DNA of 45,146 nucleotides from assembly GCA_015490795.1 (NCBI GenBank), contig WFXD01000103.1, positions 1-45,146 on the forward strand, written 5' to 3'. The first letter of the stretch is position 1; each line of letters opens with the position of its first letter. The notes beneath the pieces are model-generated. The model did no database searches. It worked only from the letters and a program-made list of their open reading frames with translations, and had not been told where the DNA came from. This DNA comes from Gammaproteobacteria bacterium. Lineage in GTDB: Bacteria > Pseudomonadota > Gammaproteobacteria > Chromatiales > Chromatiaceae. The position numbers were made by a program, and so were the translations under genes. This document shows positions 5,405 to 14,441 of the stretch, piece after piece.

Positions 5405-8167
5405 TCATTGGCCAGTAAGGCGCTTAAACAGCAGCTCAGCATCTGCTCTTTCTGGAAAATTCTTTTCTTTTTCCAGCAGCTTACCGAGCTCTATAGCCAG
5501 CTCTTTTTTATCGCTGTTATTTTCAAGAATCAATAGCCTGTGGTAGAGAAGCGTGGGGTCTCCCGGCTTTATCACTAAAGCACGATCAATAAAACGCCGT
5601 GCTCGCGCCGTTTCTCCATTTTCCAGCAAGACCATTGAAAGCGTATCCAGAACCGTTGGCGACTCGGATGCAAGAGCGTATGCCTTTTCAGCAAAATAGA
5701 GGGCTTTGTCCAGGTCAGTCTCTTTCAGATACCACGCAAGATCATTGAGCGCTATAACATTATTTTCAGACACATCTAGGATCTGCTGGTATTGGCGCAT
5801 GGCTTCCTTCAATTTGCCCAGTTCTATATATCTATTGGCCAACTCAAGCATTGTGCCTATGCTGCTTTTGTGAAGATTATTCCATTCTATTAATCCAGTG
5901 ATTGCATCATTTTTCATCCCCATCGACCATTGCAGCCGGGTCAATGCGAGGAGGGATTGTGCCCCTGGTCTTAACTCAAACATGTGCCGATAGATGCTGA
6001 GTGCTTGTGCATGCTTTCCTAAACGCTCAAACAGTTCACCTTCCAGAGCAAGCACCTCTGGAGTAGCGCCTAACTGTTTTTTCAACGCCTTAATGATTTC
6101 TTGTGCCGCGCTGAAATCTTTTTCGGCTATTTTCAGTTGGGCCATGGCGATTTTTGCTTGTACATAATCAGGACTGTATGCTAGAGCCTTTTTCAACTCA
6201 ATTTTATAGTTTTTACGGTCTTTTAACCCCTCATATGCCTTGGCCAGCAAAAAATGAGGCTTACTTGCACCAGGGTTCAATGCAATCAAGTTCTGAAAAG
6301 AGATCTTTGCATTGTTATATTCTCTAGATGCCAGCTGAATTTCACCAAAAACGGTTAGCACAACCGGGTTATTGCGGTTTTTTTCAATAATTTCCCCAAG
6401 TATAAGGCGAGCTCTCTGCACCTTTCTTTCTCTCAGATATTGACGTACTAGCAGAACTCGCGGCTCAATGGCATCAGGGTTGGTTTTAATTGCTTTTTCC
6501 AGTACAGCTTTCATCGCAGCCAGGTTCTCTTGCTGGGCCTCAAGCTTGGCTATATTGAGAAGAGTAATAAGATGTCCTGGATGCTGCCGGAGAACATCGT
6601 TGTAATAGTCTCTTGCCTTATCAACTTCATTATTCTGGAGAGAAATTATTGCTAAATTATGATTTGCCTTGGGGTTTCCTGGTGCTAATGTTGTTGCCTT
6701 TTGGAATGCAAGCACTGCCTCGTCTATCTGCCCATTAGCAGAATACGATGCCCCTAACATATTGTATGCAACAGGGTTATCGGGCTGTTTATTAACAAAA
6801 GCTTTGGCTCTGTCTATCGCTTTCAAAAACTCTTTTTCTTTAATGTAGTTAAGAATTAATAATAACTCTGCTTGCAAAAGCTTTGGATCTAGCTCAATAG
6901 CCGTTTCCAAATGCTTAACTCCACTGTTTTTTTCTCCATGTTCCAACAAACCTACACCCAGGCGCATTTGTGCCTGTGGCGACTCTGGTTTGATAGCCAC
7001 TATCTTCTCAAGTATCTGAACTCCTTCCGCAGTTTTACCTTGCCCAAATAGAGCATTTGCTAAAATATTTTGCGCGACAACATCTTCTGCATCATGCATA
7101 ATCACAGGCCGAATTAGTTTCTCTGCCTCACTATATGCTCTCTCTTTCAGCTTAATTTGAGCCAGTATTTTTCTAGCTGGAGGGTATTGCGGCACAGCCA
7201 CAATAAAATTAGTCAGTGAGTTTTTTGCCTTATCCAACTCACCCAGTTTGTATTGAGTTGCTCCCAGAAAGAATAATGGTTGCATGCTGCCGTCATTAGT
7301 TGCTAATGCCAACTCACTTTCAGCTTCATTAAGCCTGCCATTGAAAAAGTGGAGCAGCCCTTGGGAATATCTTGTCCCTGAATAATTTGGAACTTGCACC
7401 TTCAGCACATCAACATCGCTCTGTGCTTCTTCATAGCGCTTCAGCCTAATAAGAATGAGCGCTTTTTTCTGTAAATCCAGTACATTAAAGTAGGCTCCTT
7501 TAACTGCATTTGCATAAGCATCAACTGCTTTTTCCTGCTTATTCTCTGAATTCAGTAAATCACCTCGCAGGCTCCAGGCTGGCTTATAATCATTTTTCCT
7601 TGCTAATGCTTTATCTAAGTACTTGTATGCCTCATCCAGGTTTCCTGCTGCTGCAACAAGTCTTGCTTTTACTGTATTGGCATAAACAGAATCAGGAAAT
7701 TGCTCCAAGGCAATGTCTATCTTGTGATTTGCCTTTTCAGTTTCTTTTTGAAAAAAATAAGCTGATGCTCTGACAGCCAACAGTTCAGCTACAAGTTCTT
7801 TGTCTTGAACCTTGCCAATGTCTTGCTCCAGTAAATCAGAATACTTTCCCTGCATCAGTAATGATTTTAATAACAATGGCAGTACGGCCGCATCATTTAC
7901 ACCATATTCCCTTGCTTTTTTCAGCTCTTTTTCAGCTCCTTGCGGATTTCTTATTTCCATATACAGCCTACCCAGCAGCCAACGAGCTTGTGCATTATCT
8001 GGATTATTAGCAAGGGCATTTTTCAGCTCAATTGAGGCTGACCCCAGCTTGCCTTCATCCAAAAATACCTGCGCTCGAGATACATACTCTGCATCTGAAA
8101 CATCACTGAACATACCGTCACAACCAACCAATAAAAAAGCCAGCAGGACACCAATAATTCGTCTCAT
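5405..8167 (-). CDS. prsT: PEP-CTERM system TPR-repeat lipoprotein PrsT
   Basis: 920 residues. The N-terminus is a lipoprotein signal (AFLLVGCDG, Cys near residue 16), followed almost entirely by tandem 34-residue TPR units, for example the stretch starting SIELKNALANNPDNAQARWL. Length, lipobox and repeat content match the family of very long TPR lipoproteins found with exosortase/PEP-CTERM systems and exopolysaccharide loci. The protein should be tethered in the periplasm, most likely to the outer membrane, as a scaffold for secretion or polysaccharide assembly. It lies between the PAS-RND gene (81-base gap upstream) and the PEP-CTERM gene downstream, all on the minus strand. No exosortase or EpsH/XrtA gene is in the window. 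Confidence 0.88.
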   Translation of the reverse strand: MRRIIGVLLAFLLVGCDGMFSDVSDAEYVSRAQVFLDEGKLGSASIELKNALANNPDNAQARWLLGRLYMEIRNPQGAEKELKKAREYGVNDAAVLPLLLKSLLMQGKYSDLLEQDIGKVQDKELVAELLAVRASAYFFQKETEKANHKIDIALEQFPDSVYANTVKARLVAAAGNLDEAYKYLDKALARKNDYKPAWSLRGDLLNSENKQEKAVDAYANAVKGAYFNVLDLQKKALILIRLKRYEEAQSDVDVLKVQVPNYSGTRYSQGLLHFFNGRLNEAESELALATNDGSMQPLFFLGATQYKLGELDKAKNSLTNFIVAVPQYPPARKILAQIKLKERAYSEAEKLIRPVIMHDAEDVVAQNILANALFGQGKTAEGVQILEKIVAIKPESPQAQMRLGVGLLEHGEKNSGVKHLETAIELDPKLLQAELLLILNYIKEKEFLKAIDRAKAFVNKQPDNPVAYNMLGASYSANGQIDEAVLAFQKATTLAPGNPKANHNLAIISLQNNEVDKARDYYNDVLRQHPGHLITLLNIAKLEAQQENLAAMKAVLEKAIKTNPDAIEPRVLLVRQYLRERKVQRARLILGEIIEKNRNNPVVLTVFGEIQLASREYNNAKISFQNLIALNPGASKPHFLLAKAYEGLKDRKNYKIELKKALAYSPDYVQAKIAMAQLKIAEKDFSAAQEIIKALKKQLGATPEVLALEGELFERLGKHAQALSIYRHMFELRPGAQSLLALTRLQWSMGMKNDAITGLIEWNNLHKSSIGTMLELANRYIELGKLKEAMRQYQQILDVSENNVIALNDLAWYLKETDLDKALYFAEKAYALASESPTVLDTLSMVLLENGETARARRFIDRALVIKPGDPTLLYHRLLILENNSDKKELAIELGKLLEKEKNFPERADAELLFKRLTGQ

Positions 8168-8248
8168 TTCCTTACTCCATCTAATTCACGCAGCAAAATA
8201 TCACGATGACATATCACGGCCACTCATTTTAAAAACAGCAGGATTCTG

Positions 8249-10876
8249 CTATTTGCCTCGCTTGTTGTAAATCAAAATCAACATTGCAGGCAGCAATAAT
8301 AGATCAAACACCAGTGCTGCCCAAAGCCCAACGCTGGTCAACAGCCCATAATGCGTTGTTGGTACAAATTGGGACACCAAAAGAATCAGAAACTGGGCAC
8401 ACAAGATAATGGTTGTTGTCATGACTGCCCGTCCAGCTTGCTGGAATGTTCTTGATAATGCCATCACTGGAGCTATACCTTTTTTTACACGCCGAATAAA
8501 ACCATGATACACATGAATCGTGTCATCAACTGCAATGCCAACTGCTATGCTTGCAATTAGAACGGTAGCGATATCCAACCAGATTCCTACTGCACCCATG
8601 ATTATGAAGATAAGTAGAACTGGTGATATGTTAGGGATCATGCATAACAGTGCGCTACCTATTGATCGCCATAGAATCAGCATTAAAATAAAAATGAGTG
8701 CTATTGCTGTCCATAAACTAAGTACTTGACCATGGACCAGCAGATCAACTTGATCTGCAAACAGGCGTCCATGACCAGCAATTTCCCAGCTTAGTTTTGT
8801 CCCTACTGATGTGGTTAAATTCTCTTTTATTTGTCCAATAACGCGTTTTATTTCATTTGCACCATGAACATTAATATTCAGATTTACGTGTGCTACTTGA
8901 AAATCTCTATCTACAAAATCATAAAGATCATTCCCATCATAAACGAATAGATACTGGCTTATGAGTTTAGTATTGTCCGGTATGCGACGATATTTTGGGC
9001 CCTCAGCATTAAACGCCCAGCTCATCTCTTCAATAAAATCAACGTGTGAGGTTGAATTATCAACCTCAGGCAGCTGGTCTGCCCATAGTTGAAAATCACG
9101 AATCAACTTTAGATTTTCAATTTGCTTTAAGCCATCGCGGGTGGGTGACCTAAAAACAATGTCTAATGATGTTGTGCCAGATAGTTTTTGCTCTATTCTA
9201 TCTGTGGACACTCTTACAGGATGGTCATCAAGAAAGAACTCTTGCAGGTTAGACTCAACTTTAACATTCCATATCTGTGGCACACCAACAGCTAAAGAAC
9301 CTAGAATCAGAACGATAACCCATACTGGGTAACGTATACCAATCCGAAGCAAGCAGGTAACCAAATAATTCATCCAACGCAATCCGCCTCTATTTCGGGG
9401 CCATGGTGCATAGTCCCAACGCATAAATATATTGGGTACTATTCTGATCACAACAAAATAGATTAAGATTACACCACCTGCCGCAATTAAGCCGAAGTCT
9501 CTTATTGGGGGAATAGAGCTGGTTGCCAATGATGCAAACCCTGCTGCGGTTGTCAGCGTTGTAAACAGTGCTGGCTTTTGGATTTCAGCTAGTGCTTTTT
9601 CCACTCTATCCCGCCCCACCAGACCCCGCTGCGATGCATGGTGCAACGCACTAAACAAATGAACCAGGGTTGCAACTGTAAGTGCAGATAGAAGCGGGGA
9701 TACAATGCTGGAAATAAGCGTAAAAGGTTGATCAAAAACCACATAAAATGCCACCGTTGAGCTGGTAACAACACCAATGGTTACTCCAGCCACAATGACA
9801 GCAAGCCAACGGCGGAACAGCAGCCAAATCAGTGACAGCCCTATAATGACATTAGCTGGTATGAATACCATATTATCTTGCAACATCGAATGAAACTCAG
9901 CGACATCTACAGCAATCTGCCCGGAAACTGCACTGAGGTAGCCTTTCAGGCGCGCATCATCCACTGCTTGAAGGACTGAATCTTGAAATTGAAGCCGCTG
10001 AATACTGTTTTCATCTTTTGCCGGTACTACAACCATCGCAAGTGCCGAGCCATCTTTTGCAACAAGCAGATTTTGCGCAAAACGGTCACTGAGGACATGT
10101 TGCAGTCTATCCTTTGGTTGTGATTCACTTAACTTGTTTATGTCTATTAGTGGCGCAACAGAAAATCCATCTTCACTACCTGCAATATGATCCTGGGTTA
10201 CCACAGAGATCACATCATCTACCTTTGGATCAGAGAGCAACTCCTCTGAGAGCTGACCAAAAGCCTGCAAAAATCCATCAGAAAACAGCGCTACCCCTTC
10301 AAATAGCAAGATCAGTACTTGATCACTGGGAAAAGTTTCACGCAAAGCATCATCAACCAGGACAGCTGGCGCATCTGCTGGAAAATAAACTTTTGGTGCA
10401 TTATTGATATTGAGCTGCATCAGCAAAGCAGGGGGGATAACAGTAAAAACAACCAGAAAAACCATACTTAAGTATAATTTCCACGGCAGATTTAATAGTG
10501 TATTTGTTAGCGTTGCATCCTCTTTTGTTCGTATTGAAAAGAGAACACAGTTTTCACCATCAAATACCGTATGGTGTGAACGGGCAATTGCAACAAAACG
10601 TGAGCCATCCTCCTTCAGCATGGATAATTTGTCAGAAGGCAGGTCTGGTACTGAGTGAGGAATTGATTCTGCACGTTTCAGGTGTGCACGAAATCTCTCT
10701 TGATAGGTTGGCTCTACCAGATCAAGCGCTGTTATGGCCTCTAACTCTTCAAAACGGTTATAGCCGAGGCGCTTTAAAAAAGCCGGGTTGGCATAGACAA
10801 ACACGCCTTCATGAACAATCGCAATGGGCTTGCGTGATTGATCAAGTTTTATACGGCGGGTTTGTTCGTCTTCCAT
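8249..10876 (-). CDS. RND/MMPL-superfamily exporter with N-terminal PAS domain
   Basis: 875 residues. Residues ~12-120 form a PAS domain (IAIVHEGVFVYANPAFLKRL, then GYNRFEELEAI and a KEDGSRF beta strand). A first membrane helix follows at about 135-155, then a periplasmic loop, a five- to six-helix bundle, a second helix and loop, and a final bundle with the IAVGIAVDDTIHVYHGF motif typical of RND helix 4/10. The layout is that of hydrophobe/lipid-exporting MMPL proteins. The PAS domain would be cytoplasmic and could gate transport by a ligand or redox signal (inference). The ORF is continuous, with no frameshift or stop between PAS and transporter, so the fusion looks real. Neighbouring LolA-like and beta-barrel genes suggest an envelope-spanning lipid export route. 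Confidence 0.85.
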   Translation of the reverse strand: MEDEQTRRIKLDQSRKPIAIVHEGVFVYANPAFLKRLGYNRFEELEAITALDLVEPTYQERFRAHLKRAESIPHSVPDLPSDKLSMLKEDGSRFVAIARSHHTVFDGENCVLFSIRTKEDATLTNTLLNLPWKLYLSMVFLVVFTVIPPALLMQLNINNAPKVYFPADAPAVLVDDALRETFPSDQVLILLFEGVALFSDGFLQAFGQLSEELLSDPKVDDVISVVTQDHIAGSEDGFSVAPLIDINKLSESQPKDRLQHVLSDRFAQNLLVAKDGSALAMVVVPAKDENSIQRLQFQDSVLQAVDDARLKGYLSAVSGQIAVDVAEFHSMLQDNMVFIPANVIIGLSLIWLLFRRWLAVIVAGVTIGVVTSSTVAFYVVFDQPFTLISSIVSPLLSALTVATLVHLFSALHHASQRGLVGRDRVEKALAEIQKPALFTTLTTAAGFASLATSSIPPIRDFGLIAAGGVILIYFVVIRIVPNIFMRWDYAPWPRNRGGLRWMNYLVTCLLRIGIRYPVWVIVLILGSLAVGVPQIWNVKVESNLQEFFLDDHPVRVSTDRIEQKLSGTTSLDIVFRSPTRDGLKQIENLKLIRDFQLWADQLPEVDNSTSHVDFIEEMSWAFNAEGPKYRRIPDNTKLISQYLFVYDGNDLYDFVDRDFQVAHVNLNINVHGANEIKRVIGQIKENLTTSVGTKLSWEIAGHGRLFADQVDLLVHGQVLSLWTAIALIFILMLILWRSIGSALLCMIPNISPVLLIFIIMGAVGIWLDIATVLIASIAVGIAVDDTIHVYHGFIRRVKKGIAPVMALSRTFQQAGRAVMTTTIILCAQFLILLVSQFVPTTHYGLLTSVGLWAALVFDLLLLPAMLILIYNKRGK

Positions 10877-10926
10877 TGGGCAGTGTTTATTAGGGCCGGT
10901 TATTTGGGTCTATGCCATGTTGAGTG

Positions 10927-10963
10927 GGGCATCATGCCCCTTCCCTCTTTAAGGGGGAGGGAG
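10927..10963. repeat. Intergenic inverted repeats between barrel and PAS-RND genes
   Basis: Two adjacent inverted repeats occupy the 139-base gap: GGGGCAT-C-ATGCCCC (about 10926-10940), and a TCCCTC/GAGGGA stem around a TTTAAGGGG loop (about 10942-10962), followed on the plus strand by CTTTT. They could attenuate or process the minus-strand transcript, but no T run follows on that strand, so I do not call a terminator. Confidence 0.4.
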
Positions 10964-11015
10964 CTTTTGCATGATCTATCATCCACTCAGTATGGCATAG
11001 GCCAGATGTCACTTT

Positions 11016-12485
11016 TTAGAACTTGGCACGCCAGCCAAGCGTTAAAAGAGAGTGATCCTGGTGATAGCCACCAAGGGTACCGGCTGACCCTGTAAAGTAG
11101 TGGGTGGCCAGGTAGATGTCGTGTGGCTCCCAGCCAATATAGGCAAGCTCGGGGTTGATGTAGATATCTTTTTTGTCCAGTCCAATAAAGAATCGTGTAT
11201 TCAGGCGCCAGCGCTCATGTGCAAACGGGATGTCAACAGCACCATTAAAGGTGTAGATCTCTGTACGATCAAAAATACGGGGGGCATCAATAAGGTTGGT
11301 GCCTATCAACTGAAGGTTAACCCGAAGGTCGGCATCCCCAGGGTAAAACTCTACGCCTGCCGCCCAGGAGACGCCTTCAACAGTGGTGTAGCTGATATCT
11401 GTTTTTGTTACGGGGATGTCACTCAACCAGGCTGCTTCAAAGTTCCAGGTGGCATCCAGTGCTTCAAAACCAAAATCACCACCGACCACCCAGGAGCGTG
11501 GATAGCGCGCCTTGAATCGGCCCAAGCTGACCAGTTCATAGTAGGGGGTCGATTGCCTGACCCGTTGTGCTGTAAGCGCATAATCAAAGCCGGAGTCACT
11601 GCGGCTATAGCGTATTCCGCCGCCTGCATCGCCGTGCGGTTCATCTTCTGTAAAGCGGCTACCCTTGATGATTGTACTCATTGTGGGCGTGGGTTCTATC
11701 CCCAGGAGCTCCCCTTTTTGTTGATCGACTATAGACCAGATGCTCTTCTGTCCTGGCAGTTCTGCGGCTCTAAATTCTGGCAGCCAGACAAGATCAAACT
11801 TGCCTGCGCCATTGAAGTACTCCAGTCGAACCGCCGGTGCGGCGCGGCGTCGATCCTGGTGGTCGTCAAGATTAAAGCGGGAGAGGTCAACTACGCTCAT
11901 CCGGTCTGTGGGTGGCAGCTCATCGATCCGCCCCCAGATGATCTTTTGGGTGCCCAGGGTAAACCGGATATTTTCACCACGATAGCGGATAAAACTCTCT
12001 CCATAGTCCAGTTGGGTGTGGTCAAGGTTTTGTCTGCCAGACTGATAGTAACCATCAATCCGGCCTGCCAGCTGTGCCTCCCAGGCTGACCCGGAATCCC
12101 AATGGGCGCTAAATGCGATATGCAGGTAGTTGCTGGTATCTGCTTCAGCACCAGATTTGGTCAGATGCCCGGCTTCCAGTTGCACTTTATCCAGGTTTGC
12201 AGAAATCTCCGTACTTTGCAGCGAGGCATTATCACTGTATGCCATATCACTACTGCCCTCTGCCATTGCATTATCATCTTCCATAATGAGCTCTTCCCCC
12301 TCATCCGAGGCAACACCATCCTCTATGGTTAGCGCTTGCTCATCCTCTGATGCAATATCATCTTCAATGATCAGCGCTTGCTCATCCGTCTCATCAACCA
12401 CAACCCTATCCAGCTCTTCCCCAACAGCCGGGAATACAGTGCAACTAAGAAGCAGGGCGATATATAGATTGAATATAGGTTTCAT
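11016..12485 (-). CDS. Outer-membrane beta-barrel protein, DUF1302-like, with acidic repeats
   Basis: 489 residues. A signal peptide (cleavage near VGEE, residue 22) is followed by three tandem 14-residue acidic repeats (about 34-47, 48-61 and 62-75; units such as DEQALIIEDDIASE). The rest is alternating beta-strand sequence ending in Trp-Arg-Ala-Lys-Phe, a typical C-terminal outer-membrane signature. Features such as LGTQKIIWGRIDELPPTDRM resemble DUF1302/alginate-export-type barrels that sit beside RND/MMPL and LolA-like genes. The likely role is an outer-membrane exit or receptor for the lipid or hydrophobic molecule moved by the neighbouring exporter (inference). The acidic repeats could bind calcium or other cations. 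Confidence 0.75.
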   Translation of the reverse strand: MKPIFNLYIALLLSCTVFPAVGEELDRVVVDETDEQALIIEDDIASEDEQALTIEDGVASDEGEELIMEDDNAMAEGSSDMAYSDNASLQSTEISANLDKVQLEAGHLTKSGAEADTSNYLHIAFSAHWDSGSAWEAQLAGRIDGYYQSGRQNLDHTQLDYGESFIRYRGENIRFTLGTQKIIWGRIDELPPTDRMSVVDLSRFNLDDHQDRRRAAPAVRLEYFNGAGKFDLVWLPEFRAAELPGQKSIWSIVDQQKGELLGIEPTPTMSTIIKGSRFTEDEPHGDAGGGIRYSRSDSGFDYALTAQRVRQSTPYYELVSLGRFKARYPRSWVVGGDFGFEALDATWNFEAAWLSDIPVTKTDISYTTVEGVSWAAGVEFYPGDADLRVNLQLIGTNLIDAPRIFDRTEIYTFNGAVDIPFAHERWRLNTRFFIGLDKKDIYINPELAYIGWEPHDIYLATHYFTGSAGTLGGYHQDHSLLTLGWRAKF

Positions 12486-12525
12486 TGGTTATAACTCCCC
12501 CGTTATACAGAGCAAGCCGGCCTGT

Positions 12526-13398
12526 TTAAGGGCGGAACCTCTTCTCTCGCGAATCATCGGCCAGTGCCTGGTCAGTAAACAGGGTTGCAGGTACCCCCTG
12601 ATCATATTTAATGGCTTTGGTAGTTATTCTTGTTTTATGTCCTGTTTTCAGGTCATGCATGGTGCTGTCTAAAACTGTCCAGTACCCCTGGATCTTTTTC
12701 AACTTGCGCACCGTCAGCCGCTTAATCGGTTTTTTCTGCCCTTTCTTGTAGTAATCAACCCGGAGTGGAATGAGTGTTTTCGGATGAATCCAGCTGATTC
12801 GCTTGGAGTAGACGGAGTTTCCCGGATCCACTGGTGTGCTGACCAGTATGTCACACATCTGACCGCCGGCCTTGCCTTTGCCGGCCAGGCGGTGGTGATC
12901 CATATCGACCTCTCTGTCTTGAAGGTCTTCGTAGTAGAGGTCAGAGCCTACAAAACGCCCACCTTTGCGTGATGATACAATGCGCCTGACCTTGTCGAGC
13001 GCAGGCAGGTAGAGCTTCTGATCACTATCACCACCTGGATAATCCTTTGTCAGAAGGCCTGTGCCGGCAATATCGGCCGGTTTTGTGAAGCGGGTAAGCG
13101 ACCACCTCTCCCCTTTCCCGCGATCCATTGCATAGGTAAACAGGTTTCGCAGGCGGGGGCTGTGCCCCTTTTCAGTGAGAATCATGACCGCCCGGGTGCT
13201 CACATCCCTCCCGTCGGCCCGGTCATAGGCACGCTGGGCAAGCGCTGTGCCATCCCTCAGTTCGGCAGGGGCAGAAAAGGTGGAGGTGCTAAGTAGCAAT
13301 CCAGCCATTAACCAGGGCAATAGAACCAGCAACCTGCCCATGTTAAACAGATGAGTGGGGCCGCTCCAGCTGGCAACAGATTTATGATTCCGCGTCAT
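12526..13398 (-). CDS. LolA-like outer-membrane lipoprotein-sorting family protein
   Basis: 290 residues. After a long N-terminal stretch with a signal helix (about residues 22-43, LLVLLPWLMAGLLLS), the protein has the beta-rich half-barrel pattern of the LolA_like / outer membrane lipoprotein-sorting family: ADGRDVSTRAVMILTEKG, YLPALDKVRRI, the GSDLYYEDLQDRE block and a C-terminal LFTDQALADD. Members act as periplasmic carriers or chaperones and are commonly encoded with MMPL/RND exporters. It is first in a minus-strand run, 40 bases before the barrel gene, and is probably co-transcribed with it and the PAS-RND gene. It is not the general LolA, which is shorter and encoded near ftsK. Confidence 0.78.
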   Translation of the reverse strand: MTRNHKSVASWSGPTHLFNMGRLLVLLPWLMAGLLLSTSTFSAPAELRDGTALAQRAYDRADGRDVSTRAVMILTEKGHSPRLRNLFTYAMDRGKGERWSLTRFTKPADIAGTGLLTKDYPGGDSDQKLYLPALDKVRRIVSSRKGGRFVGSDLYYEDLQDREVDMDHHRLAGKGKAGGQMCDILVSTPVDPGNSVYSKRISWIHPKTLIPLRVDYYKKGQKKPIKRLTVRKLKKIQGYWTVLDSTMHDLKTGHKTRITTKAIKYDQGVPATLFTDQALADDSREKRFRP

Positions 13399-13521
13399 TT
13401 TCTATGATATGCAATAAGTTACACGCTAGAGTCAATGTCAAGTATACGCTAATACTGAAAAAAAACAGCTCCATCTGGTTTTTGGAATAAAATTGGCTTT
13501 TCCCTGCTACAGTTCGGGATA

Positions 13522-14013
13522 CTACGTCAGACTCAACTCTACCTGCCATATTTCTTGCTGCCCCTGATCAAATGCATCCCACAGCTTCTGATAGGTGCAG
13601 CCACTCACCGGGTGTCTCATCTGCCCCGCTACTTCAGCAAGTGGCCGCAGTACAAAGGCATATTGCATAATTTCATCCCGGGGAATCTCTATCTCCCCTT
13701 CATTTATGATCGCATCACCATAGAGCAGCAGGTCAATATCCAGCGTTCGGGATGCGAATTTTTCACCGCCCCGAATACGCCCATGTCTCTCTTCAATCTC
13801 TCGGAAGCGGTTGTTTAGACTACTGGCCGATAGTGCTGTTCCCAGGCCGGCCACCAGGTTGTAGAACGGATCACCATCAAAGCCGATGGCCTTGCTTTCG
13901 TAGACGCTCGACAGCACAAGTTTGCCAAAGGCATCCTGTAGTGACTTTACAGCACCACGGATGTTTCTCTCCCGGTCAATGTTGCTGCCAATACTCAGCC
14001 AGACTTGAGGCAT
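13522..14013 (-). CDS. folK: 2-amino-4-hydroxy-6-hydroxymethyldihydropteridine diphosphokinase
   Basis: Transfers pyrophosphate from ATP to 6-hydroxymethyl-dihydropterin in folate synthesis, in the cytoplasm. Signatures are VWLSIGSNIDRERN at the N-terminus, DPFYNLVAGLGT in the middle and the diagnostic SRTLDIDLLLYGD near residue 90. About 163 residues from the ATG at 14013, a normal length. An in-frame TTG/GTG extension to 14034 is possible but would overlap folB. The chosen ATG starts one base after the folB TGA, so translation is probably coupled. Confidence 0.93.
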   Translation of the reverse strand: MPQVWLSIGSNIDRERNIRGAVKSLQDAFGKLVLSSVYESKAIGFDGDPFYNLVAGLGTALSASSLNNRFREIEERHGRIRGGEKFASRTLDIDLLLYGDAIINEGEIEIPRDEIMQYAFVLRPLAEVAGQMRHPVSGCTYQKLWDAFDQGQQEIWQVELSLT

Positions 14014-14014
14014 T

Positions 14015-14368
14015 TCAACGGCTGCCACGCTCAATTATGACGCCCACATCCTTTGCGCTTCGTACGGCACCGGCCTTGTTCAGCGTCAAACGCAGCCAGG
14101 GGACGCTGAATTCATCGCGAATAATCTGTGCGCAACGCTCGGCCAGTGTCTCAACCAGCTGAAATTCACTCTCGGCGATAAAACGCTCCACCCGCTTGGC
14201 GACTGATTTATAATCCAGCGCATCCTGGATATCATCTGTGGCGGCTGCCTTGCGCACATCGGCTGCCATCTCCAGATCCAGTATGACAGTCTGCTTGATT
14301 CGCCTCTCCCAATCATAGACGCCGATCACAGTATCAACACGCAAACCCCGTAAAAAAACAATATCCAT
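14015..14368 (-). CDS. folB: Dihydroneopterin aldolase
   Basis: 117 residues. Cleaves 7,8-dihydroneopterin to 6-hydroxymethyl-dihydropterin, the step before FolK. Motifs: VDTVIGVYDWERRIKQ, LDYKSVAKRVERF, VETLAER with the catalytic Glu, and LNKAGAVRSAKDVGV with the catalytic Lys. The usual Pro after that Lys is Ala here. It forms a two-gene folate operon with folK. A block of two MITEs lies immediately upstream (14442-14778), so its promoter must lie in the remaining ~70 bases or within those elements. Confidence 0.93.
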   Translation of the reverse strand: MDIVFLRGLRVDTVIGVYDWERRIKQTVILDLEMAADVRKAAATDDIQDALDYKSVAKRVERFIAESEFQLVETLAERCAQIIRDEFSVPWLRLTLNKAGAVRSAKDVGVIIERGSR

Positions 14369-14441
14369 ACCCTTATCTCTGATTTTGCCAGCTCATGGGA
14401 AGAATGGTAAATCAGTGTGGCAAAGAATAAAATCGTTTAAC

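Noticed and set aside
11100-12089. Long open frame (329 codons) on the plus strand
   Set aside because: It lies fully antisense to the beta-barrel gene, has no family motif, and the barrel frame has a signal peptide and a C-terminal Phe.
13413-13441. TTGACA with a weak -10 upstream of the LolA-like gene
   Set aside because: The -10 is poor (CTTATT) and would start transcription within ten bases of the ATG.
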